From positions 62,001 to 126,000 of the forward strand of contig NW_019029005.1 of the NCBI RefSeq assembly GCF_002105155.1: a stretch of 64,000 bases of DNA, in the 5' to 3' direction. The stretch is from Lobosporangium transversale (taxonomy: Eukaryota > Mortierellomycota > Mortierellomycetes > Mortierellales > Mortierellaceae). The notes beneath the pieces are model-generated. The model had not been told where the DNA came from. It worked only from the letters and a program-made list of their open reading frames with translations, and searched no databases. Made by a program: the position numbers and the translations under genes. Positions 9,830 through 20,873 of this stretch are shown piece by piece (the stretch's first letter is position 1; each line of letters starts with the position of its first letter).

Positions 9830-10720
9830 ATCTATGGATATATGCTTATGCTTCAGAGCGATGGCAATCCTAGGCACTGTACCTGAACCCGAGCGGATGC
9901 AACTTCATACTATACATGAGATTGGTTAATCAGATCCATTCTATGCATAAGGCTTGGCCCAATCTCGCCAAGGATTGCCTTGAAAATGCCGACGTTGCGC
10001 AGAATGTCATCGTGTTAATATAGAACGTAAGGGATATCACCCGATGAAAGCAATACATGCACAGCTGCCTGGCGAACACATGGCTGTTGCTCTTGCTGGC
10101 AAGCTACCTTGCACGGCTAATGTCAATGTCAGGCTTCTTGCCTTAGTTGGTGTATGCACAGGATTTGTATTCTTAGTCCCTCTGAAGGATAAATCTTCCA
10201 AAACCATGGCGACTGTATTGTTCAATATTTTTACCCATTGGAGTTCCATGTATCCTGCAATCCGATAACGGCAAAGGATTTGTCCACTAGGTTCTCCAAG
10301 AAATGGCTCAAGAAGGACAAACTCATTTCCTCGATATGAAGGCCCTTTTACTGTTCCGGGGTAATACTGCACTGGCGGACTTCTTGGCCACCATATGCAC
10401 CATCACAATTCAAGCTTGCCTTAGACGATCTTGACGGCGATGATGCTCCTGAAGTTGAATATATTGTCGGCCATCGTACCGCTGCGTCTGACGGAGGGAG
10501 ATACTTCGTAAAATGGGAAGGCTTTCCCGCCTGAAGCCAATATCTGGGAGCTTGAAGGCAATTTCATTGAGAGGAAATGCATCGACAACTATTGGAGCAG
10601 TCGCGGCTTCTTCGTTGATGCAAGATCTCGGCCGCAGCCTCGTTGGAGACTGCAGACCACCAAGCGGCAGCGGCAAAAGTACAGGCAGTTAGATGCACAT
10701 AGCAGTGCTTGCAATGTTGA
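9830..10720 (+). mobile_element. Degenerate chromodomain Ty3/gypsy (chromovirus) pol remnant: integrase and chromodomain
   Basis: Read across frame breaks, the order is: a VPEPERMQLHTIHEIG segment; an integrase zinc-binding region with NQIHSMHKAWPNLAKDCLE and RRCAECHR; the integrase core with LLALVGVCTGFVFLVPLKDK, LFNIFTH and LQSDNGKGFV, where the Asp of SDNG is a catalytic-site residue; and a C-terminal chromodomain (EVEYIVGHR, GGRYFVKWEGFP, ANIWELEGNF, CIDNYW). The position usually Asp in VDVCTRF reads Gly here (LVGVCTGF), so the first catalytic Asp seems lost. No reverse transcriptase or gag is present. It is a 5'-truncated, inactive copy of a fungal LTR retrotransposon; chromodomains target integration to heterochromatin. 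Confidence 0.75.
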
Positions 10721-10739
10721 TGGGTAGAACAACATGCAG

Positions 10740-11045
10740 CAGTGACAAGAGAAGCGCTGTACTAGCGCACGCGACCACTCATAGCTATAAACCCATGGCG
10801 CTAGCAACGGCGATTATTTTGCTTCATATTATTTCTTTCCTCACATTCCTCATTTTATCAAACCTTGGAACGAAATTATGGCCTTATCAATAAGTGACCT
10901 GGCTTAGAAAAGAGATATAAATACTCGTTTCTACTATGAAAATAAAGATCTACATTCTTGTCTCGTCACATTTCAAATTCGTTATTAATCTATATCAGGC
11001 TTGATTCTCTACTGTCGACTCCAATGATGCAATAAACTTAGTAAG
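10740..11045 (+). mobile_element. Possible 3' LTR of the chromovirus remnant
   Basis: Directly downstream of the chromodomain stop. It has a promoter-like ATATAAATACTC near 10914-10925, followed by AATAAAG near 10940, the order expected in an LTR. No 5' LTR is available for comparison, so this is inference from position and motifs. Confidence 0.3.
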
Positions 11046-11287
11046 CCAGACTCAACCTTCTGCAATGCGCATGGGTATCAAAGATTAGCTGTATAGAGAG
11101 ATTAGTCCCTTAAACTAACAACTATTTCCAAAAGAGGACTGAAGATGTGCCTGATGAGAAAAAAATATATAGCTTTATAGCTTGACTCATCCTTTATTAG
11201 TTCATGATAAATGAGAGAAATAGGATGAATGTGTCTGCCATCGCCGACCATGCTTTTGGTTTGGCAATAGCATTTGAGTCTAGGTTA
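11046..11287. other. Spacer downstream of the kelch gene
   Basis: Separates the retroelement remnant from the stop of the minus-strand kelch gene. AT-rich; nothing else seen. Confidence 0.5.
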
Positions 11288-12973
11288 TTATTGGCGATTT
11301 ACCATGCCAGCCTGTGCTTGCTGCCATTCTAGGGACCTTTGCTGCTCTGGATCAACATAGCCAGAGCTTCCTGGAGAAAGTGGCTGTGGTTGGGCTATTG
11401 GGGGTTTGGGACTGAAACACAGGCTGAGGTTGGGCCGGCGATAAAGGCTGAGGCATTTGCTCAGGTGGGGTCGCTACCTGAGGACATGGTTGGGGCCCTG
11501 GCGAGAGCTGGAATATTGGCTGTGGCTGGAAAGAGCTGCGCCAATCATGTTGTGATGCTACTGGTACTTGTGATGCTACTGGTACTTGTGATGCTACTGG
11601 TACTTGGTATGCTACGCCGGTGTTTGGATTTGATTAGGAAATGTCTGTTGTCCTTGTGTCTGGGTTTGTGCTTGCATTAGTGTTGATACCTGGTGAGGAG
11701 GAGCATAATGGCGGTACGGGTCTTGGCTAAGTGGTTCAGGAGCGACCAAAAGCACAGGTGGGTCCACATCTGGTGAAACCACTAAGCCAGTACTAGGTTT
11801 GACATACTCTTTATTTTTCTTGTGACGCCAGAATACTGCACCGAGGAAGGCAAGCAAGGCCACAATACCAATGCTACCGCCAATGATCACTAGCAGGTTA
11901 GGCGATTCTGGACTTTCGGTGGGGTTCCCTGTAAGTTCATTTGATTCGGTAGTGTAGCTTGTTGTCCATTTTCGGGTATTGAGGTTATAAATAGAAATGT
12001 ATCGATATCTGCACCACTTGAAAAGCCTCCCCAGACGATCAATTGGTTATTACTAAAGGCACACACATGTCCAGCTCGTGCACCCGACAGCCCAACATCA
12101 GTACCCCGAGTCCATGTCAACGTTGCAACATCTAGAATATAGATATCTCCAAGGACAGTGCCTGGCTCTGATGCTGATGGGCCATTCCCTAGGCCCCCAA
12201 AGAGAATCATCTTTGTACCGCCATACGCGGGGATGAAGCAGCCCAAGAGTCGAGCTGAAGGCCTAAATCCGTTTGTTGCTAGGGTCTTCCAGCCTTCTTC
12301 ATCATTTAGTGCGTATAAACTGTCGCGAGTGAAAAATGTCTCAATAATGGATCCGCCAAAGACCAATAAACTTTTCAGCCCAGGCGCCCATGTCACCATG
12401 TAATTATTCATCTGAACAAGGTCCGGCTGTGAAGTTTGTTCGTAATAATAGTCTTCTGTTCTTGGATCATAAGTCATCAGCCGTTTGCCTGTTTCGATGG
12501 AATAGTATCCGTTTGGAATATAGACCCAACCCGAGACAGGATTTGTAGCGGCTGCCAGTCCAAGGCCAGTATTAGCATAAGTGGTTTGCTTAAGTCTTCT
12601 CCAGCTGCCTGAACCAAGGCCATAGCTATAGGCTGTGCCGTTGATGAAGACAAACCATTCTTGATTGTTCTTCATGAGTGCGCTTGCAAACCGTCTACCC
12701 GCGTAACCATTGGAAAGTTGCTGGTAGGCTGGGCTGCCGGTATGCCAGGGCCTCGATAGATCAAGATAAAACATCTGTGCCGTAGTTGGATCGGTGGGCA
12801 AAGTGGTGAGGACAGAGCCGCCCAGGAACATACATGGCCTTACCCTCTATAACACCACATACTGCTTAAATAACATGGGAGGGGCCTATAACTTTGTGCA
12901 TAACTAAATAATGAGGCGGGGATCAAGAATGGTGATATGAACAAGACAATCAGTCGGCAAATCGAGGACGCAT
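11288..12973 (-). CDS. Kelch-repeat type I membrane protein with Gln/Pro-rich tail
   Basis: Minus strand, apparently without introns. From ATG at 12973: MRPRFAD, then a signal-peptide-like LIVLFISPFLIPASLFSYAQ, EGKAMY, and a galactose-oxidase/kelch beta-propeller with LLVFGG, MILFGGLGNG, LIVWGGFSSG and IYNLNTRKWTT. A single transmembrane helix, VIIGGSIGIVALLAFLGAVF, is followed by basic WRHKKNK and a Gln/Pro-rich cytosolic tail (YRHYAPP, three QVPVAS units) ending SLEWQQAQAGMVNRQ at 11288. The frame shifts at least five times (near 12940, 12820, 11975, 11650 and 11360). The architecture is that of a cell-surface kelch protein, a family expanded in Mortierella-type fungi; ligand and function unknown. 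The split open frames at 11890-12831 and 11612-11890 are parts of this one gene. Confidence 0.75.
11553..11606 (-). repeat. 18-bp tandem repeat in the kelch tail
   Basis: Three perfect copies of TGATGCTACTGGTACTTG (plus strand). On the coding strand they encode a six-residue unit Gln-Val-Pro-Val-Ala-Ser in the cytosolic tail. Confidence 0.85.
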
Positions 12974-15239
12974 GCTTTATACCATGGCGGTGGAGTGGAA
13001 GAACAAGAGGTGAAATAGAGAAGAAACAAGGGAAGGTATGAATTAAATATGACCATGGCCACGATTATGGCGAAGTAATTCTGTCAACTTTAAAAAGGAA
13101 AAGAAAAGCAAAAAAAGCTCTCCATCAGATCATGAGTTGAACGCACAGAGATGTACCTAAAAAATGCTAGGGCCGAGATGGTCTAGATGCAGGTCCAAAT
13201 GTTCACCGCAATGTAAACAAATACAATAATAACGAAAAAAAAGTGAAGACTGGCAGGGGCCTGGGCCGGGGATTGTGGTAAGTTCTGTGGTTGCAATGTC
13301 CCTTACTCCCCCTCGGATCAACAGAGCCAATATCTTCAAAGGCAAATGCCTGGAATGCTCAAACAATCTCGGAGATTTGATTTGAAAGACATGACTACTT
13401 GAGAAAAAGGTGGGCATTGATATACCAAAGTTTTTTTCTTTGGTTCTTGTGTTGAATGTCTGACTTTATTTTTACTGATCTGCGTTTGTTCAGATAGTCA
13501 ATTCAAAATTACACGTTCCAAACTTAATTTGTCTAACTCGTTGATCATTAAACAGGTTAAAGCGAACATTCTTTTGTTCTTGTCAATCATTACAATCCCT
13601 TCCATCGCTCTTTTGTTTCCGTCGATTCATCGTTTCGATCCCACTGCAATACATATGCATCTTTTCAGATCATTCATCAGTTCTTTAGAATCATAACACC
13701 ATCACTTTTCAAGAAAAATGAATAAAACCAAGTTAAATCAAACTTGGCTTGCCACAACATGTTCTGATAAAAATAAAAAACAATTAATTCTTTCCATTGT
13801 TTTCTCAGCAGTTATATTGACTATCGTTTTTTTTTTTTTTTTTTTTTTTTTTTGCAGTTGCGGCTAGTCATACTACCTCTATTTGCAATAGCGTTCTTTG
13901 AGCAGGTTAATTCTATTAGGAAAATGTCTAGGGAATCATACTTCACTTTTAATCGCTTCATTGATTGAGAAGTAGAATATTTCTCCTGCTATATCAAGAA
14001 AAATGAAGTGTGATGGAAATGATAAATGACTTTTTGCCTTAAATCCAGCCTCGAACTAAATTCCTTAATTTCAAGTCCGAGAGTATCCTTATGTCGCTCA
14101 CATGAGGCCTAAAAAAATTATTTCTCTGAAAATTCAATATATTCTTTGATCTGGTCAAAACACTGCCATTGTTACACCCTCATGTCTTTCTAGGCTCATC
14201 GGAGCAGATTCTCAAGAGGAAAAACAAATGAAGGTAATAATTTGCTTTATGCTGTATAAATAGATCGACTTGAAATTTAATAAACGCGATTCTTTATTTT
14301 TGAGATGTATCACGGCTAAAACATTTAACTGGGGCGACTTTGGACTTCTTCTCTTAAAAGAATTTGAAAAGTCGTCTCATGGTCCGTGCGCGATAAAGAG
14401 AAGGTCCTCACTCACTTGTAAAGGTGGCTGTTCGATGCCTGTAGGTTTTCCCAAATCTCCTTTGATTTAATCGTATCTAGCGGGATTGGTTAGCATCCCC
14501 CTGACTACTTCGAATGGACAGAATTCACTGTGTTGTTCAAAACAATAAAACTTGACTAAAAGTCTATTAATACTCGAGCCATGAGGAATATAATACCTCT
14601 GAATGCTTCAATAGGATTTTGGCATGCTTTTCGGGACGCAGGAAAGACAGTATTGCCTCTTTTGTGCGACGAGGAGTATAGGGTTTGTTCCTTGGGGACG
14701 AGCTTTCTCAACTACGCTTGTTGCTTATAAAAACATAAATGGTTCTCGTTTTCCGCATACTTTCAGCGCTTCCACAATCCAAGAGCTGTGATGTAACCAT
14801 TAAATGTTATATGTTTGTCGAAGCATTGACACTCCCTTGCGGTGTTAGGAAGCCAAAAGCCCCATAGGCTGTGAGAATCCAGCTATTGCATAGGATACAC
14901 TCTTTGCGATTGGGTGCATATAATGGATCGCCAAGCGGGTGTGAAGCCAGTTGCCTTGCTCAGATATCTGATGTATCAATCCCATGCGGGCTGCACGTTA
15001 TGCTCCGGCTTTGCGGCCTCCATGAGGAACCTTATCGGCGTGATGACCTACCGTCTCCATAATCCCTTTTATGGATCTATAAAAACAAGAAGCCATGAAA
15101 AAGACAATTTATTAATATTATTACAACTACCGTGTAAGGTTCTGAACAATTCAATCTACTATTTTACTTATTTGTAGAGCGTGGTTGAAGAAATTACAGC
15201 ACTATCAGAGGCACCGAAAATGAGAAAAGCTTCCATTCA
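12974..15239. other. Gene-poor region upstream of the kelch gene
   Basis: Contains a T27-class run at about 13829-13855 and scattered short frames. A minus-strand frame at 13157-13417 has LFEHSRHLPLKILALLI and plus-strand frames at 14871-15177 contain SHAGCTLCSGFAASM; none is assignable. They could be debris of transposons or lost genes. Confidence 0.45.
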
Positions 15240-15730
15240 CTTGTCTTCACGAAATGAGGATAGCTACTTCCTTTATACTATAATTCAAAAGATGGAGTGA
15301 AATCGAATGTGTGGTGGAGACTACTCATTGACAAGCTCCCCTTCGGTGTCCGCCTCCACCGATATATGCCTGATAAACTCCCTCTAATTTGTCAGATATG
15401 TAGGAAGTCTCCTGAGACGGAACAACATCTGCTATTTCAGTTGCCCCAAGAAGCTGGAAGTAGCAGGTGCAATGAAGTAATTTGTCGGAGAAAATGACTG
15501 GTCAGCCTTCCTACTGGAGTCGTTATTTTATGCCAACCCGACGAAATCAACCCACTCAACAATGTGCACCAACTTCCCCACATAACCCGTACTGATAAAT
15601 ATATTTTGGAAGATCTTAGAGGTACGGATATATTTCTAAAGCTCTTTTCGACTGAGGAAGCTGCCAACATGTGACGATTCAGGAAGATTCGAATAATGCA
15701 ATTGAATGATCTCACTGTCTGTGTTACAAT
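15240..15730 (+). mobile_element. LINE (non-LTR retrotransposon) 3' remnant, zf-RVT-like
   Basis: A frame from about 15300 reads VWWRLLIDKLPFGVRLHRY, then LPLICQICRKSPETEQHLLF. This matches the zinc-binding region that follows reverse transcriptase in many LINEs (W--L--KLP-G-RLHR, C-IC---PET--HLL). After a one-base shift, ENDWSAFLLESLFYANPT continues, then further breaks. No reverse transcriptase core is visible upstream. It is an inactive scrap. Confidence 0.55.
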
Positions 15731-16935
15731 CAATTCACCCTAATGTGATTTAACGAGAAACACTTTCTGTTGATCTTGTAACATTCTAAACTCTTGATGC
15801 TGTTTCTTGGACTCACGGTTAGGGATACTCCAGAAGCGATAGAGACTGAACGCTGATCAACCACACTGCATGATCAGTAATATCACTAGTTAAATATAGG
15901 TGACAAATCGAGGGTGCTTGATACTGCGTTTTTCCACAGTGGTTTTACAGACAGATATTATACTTCAATTATACCAGCAAAATAGTGTGTGCTTAAATAA
16001 ATAAATAAATAAATAATAAAAAATAATAAATAAAATAAAATAAAAAAAAAAAAAAAAAAAAGGCGGGAGACCCGCATTGCTCGCAATACTATAGCGCTTG
16101 GCGATAGCAACTTTGGTGATGCTGTCTATAGCAGCCTCAGGTATTCTCTTATGGTATGGTACAGGATTAAGGAAGGTACATCAGTAGCAGACATTTTATA
16201 TGTTCATCGCTATTATCACATCAAAAAAAAAGACTTCGCAATTAAAGAATGTCTGCAGCACCTCTATAGATGATTCAAAAAGCGATCGCGTCGATAATAC
16301 TCTGATTGCTTTCTCACAACTCATGACTCGTAAACAAATACAGCCAGCATCCAGCGTCGAAAATAAGTCTATTAGAGTAATGTCATTGATATTTACAAAC
16401 ATATACACAACAATCATGACAGAGTGTCATCTGTCATTGCAGGCCTGCGATGAGCTCAATATCATCATGACTACCAAGGGGTTCCGAAGGCAGATACTAA
16501 GGCATGCGTGGTGTTTATCTTCAAAATATTACTTGTAGCGATACCGCCCCTACGTTGCAATCGCAATAAGAGAATCAAACAATCTAAAGGCGCACATCGG
16601 CAACAACAAAAGATTGAGGGCAGACCTGGACTGTAGACACCGGATTAGCTGGCTTTTTATTTATCTCTGTTGTACCAACTTCCTTCCGCTCCAGCTAGCG
16701 GCTCCTAAAGAACCAAATGATATTTGCTTACATAGTAGTTTCTTTTACTGCTATTACCACCAAGGATCATTCATAAAGACCAGCCAACAATGCAGTAAAT
16801 ATAGCGGCTCAGAGGTCATTAGCTCTCAAAGAAAATCAGAGGTACTATGCTATTGATACTCAACCATCCTTGAGGAATTTAACTATTTTGAATGTGATGG
16901 CCACAATACTTCTAATTTTAATGGACCTGCATCTT
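15731..16935. other. Gene-poor region with a TAAA-type microsatellite
   Basis: A T/A-rich repeat at 15993-16061 is followed by GCGGGAGACCCGC, which can form a short GC hairpin. A plus-strand frame at 16200-16538 (112 codons) has no recognisable motif. No supported gene. Confidence 0.45.
15993..16061. repeat. AT-rich microsatellite (TAAA)n/(AAAAT)n plus A run
   Basis: TAAA units grade into TAAAA units and then a pure A run. It lies about 270 bases past the LINE scrap, so it could be a decayed element tail, but it may be unrelated. Confidence 0.7.
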
Positions 16936-17028
16936 TTTTTTTTTTTTCTTTTTCTTCTCCTCCCTTTCCTTCTCTTATTCATTCTCTTTCTCTGATAACT
17001 CCCCCTCCAACCGATCTCGCACCAAAAA
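16936..17028 (+). promoter_or_regulatory. Pyrimidine-rich leader of the long Cys-rich gene
   Basis: A T run at 16934-16947 is followed by TTTCTTCTCCTCCCTTTCCT and CCCCCTCCAACCGATC before the ATG at 17029, matching the leader of the 4661 paralogue. Confidence 0.45.
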
Positions 17029-18859
17029 ATGTCTTCATTCGATATTCATGCACTCCGGAGGACTACTACGTTTACCAGTAGCTCCATTGCTGTCCCCACT
17101 AAACCATGTCGAGCCAATGGCAATCCTGAATGCCATCGGGGCTTCGTCCGAGAACGCTGTAGAAAGTGTACTCTGGGCTCTATCGTCTGCCATATGTGCT
17201 ATTCGGCGCCCTCACCTTCTTATTTAAAACCCTCAACGTCCGCCCTGTCCCCATCCTTGCTATCATCGTCATTAGCATTGACAACAAGATCTCCTTGCTC
17301 TGGTCAATACCAAGGTAAAAACCCCAAAGCAAAAGCGCCCATCGTCTGTCATCACCCTCTGTTTTGAACGCGGCCATCCCATCCGCTTCAACAACTACAA
17401 CTAGCACAGACACCGGCAACGCCTCTAGGGCATCAATCTCGTTTCTGCACGAAGAAGCCTTTCTTTCGAGCCTTCAGATCTTGTACCTATATCTGCTCCC
17501 GTATCAACGGCCTCATTTAATCCTTCTCCTACCCCACAGTCAGCTTGTTCGCCCACATCGATCACCTTTTCATCCAATATCGCTGTATCAACAAGAATTA
17601 ATGGTGCTGCAGCCAACAGCTCAAAAATGGCATCGCCAACAGGAACAACAGTAGCAGCTTCGCCTCTTGTTCTTCCTTCATCTTCTTCTGCATCCCCTTC
17701 CTCCTTTCTAACGCCCTGTATCTACTGCAAAAATGGCCGAAAGGCTTGTGAAGAATGCTTTGGACTGGGCTATGTCCAACGATTTGCCAAGATTGTATCG
17801 AGAAAGCCATCGACGGCATAGTAAAATAATCATCACAACATCATCAGCCTACGTCGGGGCAGAAGTAATGAGGGGTACGGGGTCCACACTAATAGCTGTA
17901 ATAATAATGGCAGTGGTAGTGGCGATAGCGGTGATGAAGGGACCAGTCGTGGTCGAAAGCGTGGTTATAGCAGGAACAACAATAATAGTGCAGCCTACCG
18001 AAGAAAAGCTTCTCTACCATTGCCAACGTCTTGGAATCAGATGGGTGAAGGATGGTCCAAATTTAAAGAGCAGCTTTTGGTAAGCACAACAAACATGGCA
18101 ACTGCAACAACAGCCGCGATGGCCAAATCAATCTCTCGACCGGAGGGGGCGGATCGGGATCTGTAAAGGGCAATGATAGGGTACAGTAAAGGGAGCACAG
18201 GTTAGTGCGGCCGTGCAAGAACGGAAGGAACAGGAGCAGGAGCAGCAACCGATCGACATATCTCCTACCATTGCCCTCGCAAGCGTGAGCTCTGGCATAG
18301 GTACAAGCCCTGGCACAGATACTGACACGGCGACAACAATAGCACAACCAAGAGCCCCAACCACGCTAACATTCTCTGTCCCTGTGCCAGAAGCTCTCAT
18401 AGAGCATTCACCCTCTAACCAGTTTCCTCTCCCCTTACAACAACAACAAGAGCATAAGCTACTATCCTACCCCGAGGCTAAAGATTTTAAAGAAGATGAT
18501 GAGATCGAAGTACAGACCAAGGACTGGATTGATGGGAATGGTACTTCTGATGCGCTGATGCTACTTTACACCCCGAATATGGTTGCGATAACAGTAAGGT
18601 CAACAGTAACGGTAGTGGTAGCCGTCTCTGTCATTCAAGGACACAGTCAAGAAACATCTCAAAGTACCAATTTTATTTTCAAACATTAACAAGCGAGCAA
18701 CCAACAAAGCAAACGTGTTAAACAATGCCAGTGAGGTCGATGGGCATAATAGGCGCCGTCAAAAGAAAAAAAAAGACAAAGCATCATCGTCGACAGTGGT
18801 CATTGTCACTACTTGCACCAAGTGGCCTCCTGCGTTCCATGGCCTCATCAGCTGCATGA
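17029..18859 (+). CDS. Cys-rich putative zinc-binding protein (long paralogue)
   Basis: Starts MSSFDIHALRR. The first Cys cluster is KPCRANGNPECHRGF, CRKCTLGS and CHMC, aligned with the protein at 4661. A Ser/Pro/Thr-rich linker with several frameshifts (near 17365, 17450, 17640) leads to PCIYCKNGRKACEECFGLGY and, after restoring one T at about 17784, FCQDCIEKAIDG. Then come an Asn/Gly/Ser stretch, GRKRGYSRNNNN, KASLPLPTSWNQMGEGWSKF, a Gln/Glu-rich piece, and an acidic piece around KDFKEDDEIEVQTKDW. The end reads KTKHHRRQWSLSLL and stops after MASSAA at 18859, mirroring the short paralogue's SKTHRRKWSWSS. Three conserved blocks in the same order make homology secure; the linker has roughly tripled. 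Function unknown; zinc binding is inferred. Introns are possible but not resolved. Confidence 0.55.
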
Positions 18860-19255
18860 ATACGTTACATATACATGTACGCCTTTTTATGTTTTAATCC
18901 CCGTACTCAAGTACATGTACATCCATAATATTCTGTTTAATCCCATGTAATAAGTCATGATGCATAATTCAATATTCAATAATAAGGGCAGACTATATAA
19001 TCATCGGCAAAAAAAGAAAAACCAGATTGTTGACACATGCTTATTTGTTGAGAAAGGGACCAAACTTTAATGACAAAAGCGCGGTAAAAAAGATACACAA
19101 AAGATCTCCGCTCGTAAAAGGCTCCGCATTGTTGTTGGGCACGTTCACAATTCTATTGTCCTCGATGTGCCCATATTCATAAACGTATCTCTTTTTTTTT
19201 TTTTTTTTTTTTTTTTCTTAACAGCCTGCTTCTAAATTGACATGTATCCTTAAAC

Positions 19256-19291
<36 letters not shown>

Positions 19292-19868
19292 GGGGAAGAG
19301 AAGAGGGGAAACAAAGAGTCTTTACCTTCTTCTCCTTCACTCCTTCCTTTCTTCTTTTAAGTAAAGAACAAGAGCATGATGCTTCCGTGTGACCCAAAAC
19401 AAACAAAAGGAAACGAAAAACCAAAAAAAAAAAAAAAAAAAAAAAAAAAGCCAAACAAGCCAAAAAAGCCAAAAGTCAAAAAAGCCTCTGTACATGAATG
19501 CAGGGCAGTGTTTTTTGTCAGAGGTTGTGACCCATGACATGTACAGTATCATGCGAACCAAACAAACAACAAACGTGTGAGATAGATGCATGGAAATATG
19601 AAGTATTTGCTACTACACACCATGCAGAACCTCCCGTTTTTTTTTTTTTTTTTTTTGCATGGTGAGAAAAGAGGATTTAATATTTAATGTAATCTAGAAA
19701 ATGCGAACATGTGGATGACAGATTGAAAGGCGATAATGGTGTATAAAGCAGTAAAAAAAAGGGGGGTAGGAAAAGGCGAAGAGAAAGAGTTGATGCTGAC
19801 AATGATGATGAGGATGACGATGGCGATGAAAGATAATAATAATAATAATAATAATAAAGGTAATGATA
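18860..19868. other. Spacer with multiple long homopolymers
   Basis: T run at about 19191-19216, A runs at 19258-19286 and 19422-19449, T run near 19640. No supported gene. The stretch just before 19869 is the 3' flank of MPP10, where the runaway frame full of Ile and His is not coding. Confidence 0.6.
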
Positions 19869-20838
19869 TTACAACTTGAGCTTGGCGCCTTTGGAATTTT
19901 CTGCTTGTGATGAACCATTCTTGATACTTGACCTCTTGTTGCCCTCGCGATCGATGAAGCTGATGTTCTTTTGACCTGAAATGCTTTGACAGCATCCATC
20001 TTGTCGCGCACCACTGTCTTGGAGTTCCCTTTGTCCCCAGGCTGGCGACCCAATCTCCGGTCTCTGGCCTCCCTTTCGGCTTTGCGTTCTGCTTCCTTGC
20101 GAGCCTTTTCTCGGATCTCGACCTTCTTGGCCTTTTTAGCCTGAGCACGCTTCCGTTTCCTATCAGCCTGTTCCATCTCAGTGTCGCCCTTGATGGGTTG
20201 TTTACCTGCAGAGTAGACTTCCTCTGGGGCTAATAGTGCCGCATCAGCAACACTGACAGGAATAGCTTCCTCCATACTGATCGCTGGTGCATTCGTAACC
20301 ACTGTGAGTTCAGCCTTGGGTGGCTTGGGTGTGTAATGCCAATTGCTGAGCGAATCAAGCTTTTGGCAAAGCTGTTGCCATAATTGTGTGATTCTTCATG
20401 TTTCTTCTCCAAGGCTGCTTCACGCTCACTCAACACAGGCCCTGTGGTCGATGTCTGACGAACATATTCATCCTCATACAGTTCTGCAAGTGATTTCTTT
20501 GATTTCTCATCAGAAATCTCGACTCTTGTGGATGGATTGAAGGCCTTTTGGTTGGGTGCGGCCTTGCGAACCACATCATCAAAATTACCAGCCAAGATAC
20601 GTTCCTTGATCATGTCTTCTAACGTCTGTGTTGTCTCTGCGGTGATAACAGGAATAGGCTTCGCTACCGTCTCGAAATCAAGATCCTCCTCTAGCAAACT
20701 GTTGACAGGACGATCTGAAAGATGATGCCTCTCCTTTGATGGTCCAGTCTTTAGCTGCAACATTCTCCTGCTCTAATGCCTCGATCTGTGCCTTGAGTTT
20801 CCTCTGTTGCTTTTCAAACTTTGACAGTTTTTCTGTAA

Positions 20839-20873
<35 letters not shown>

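Noticed and set aside
11339-11680. Plus-strand frame with Leu-Val-Leu-Val-Met repeats
   Set aside because: Antisense of the Gln-Pro-rich kelch tail and its 18-bp repeats.
13157-13417. Minus-strand frame with LFEHSRHLPLKILALLI considered as an F-box start
   Set aside because: Only a weak resemblance; no conserved Cys/Ser-Lys helix follows and no neighbouring exon supports it.
19694-19868. C-terminal Ile/His-rich extension of the MPP10 frame
   Set aside because: After one frame correction MPP10 ends GAKLKL at 19869, as expected for the family; the extension is 3' flank read out of frame.
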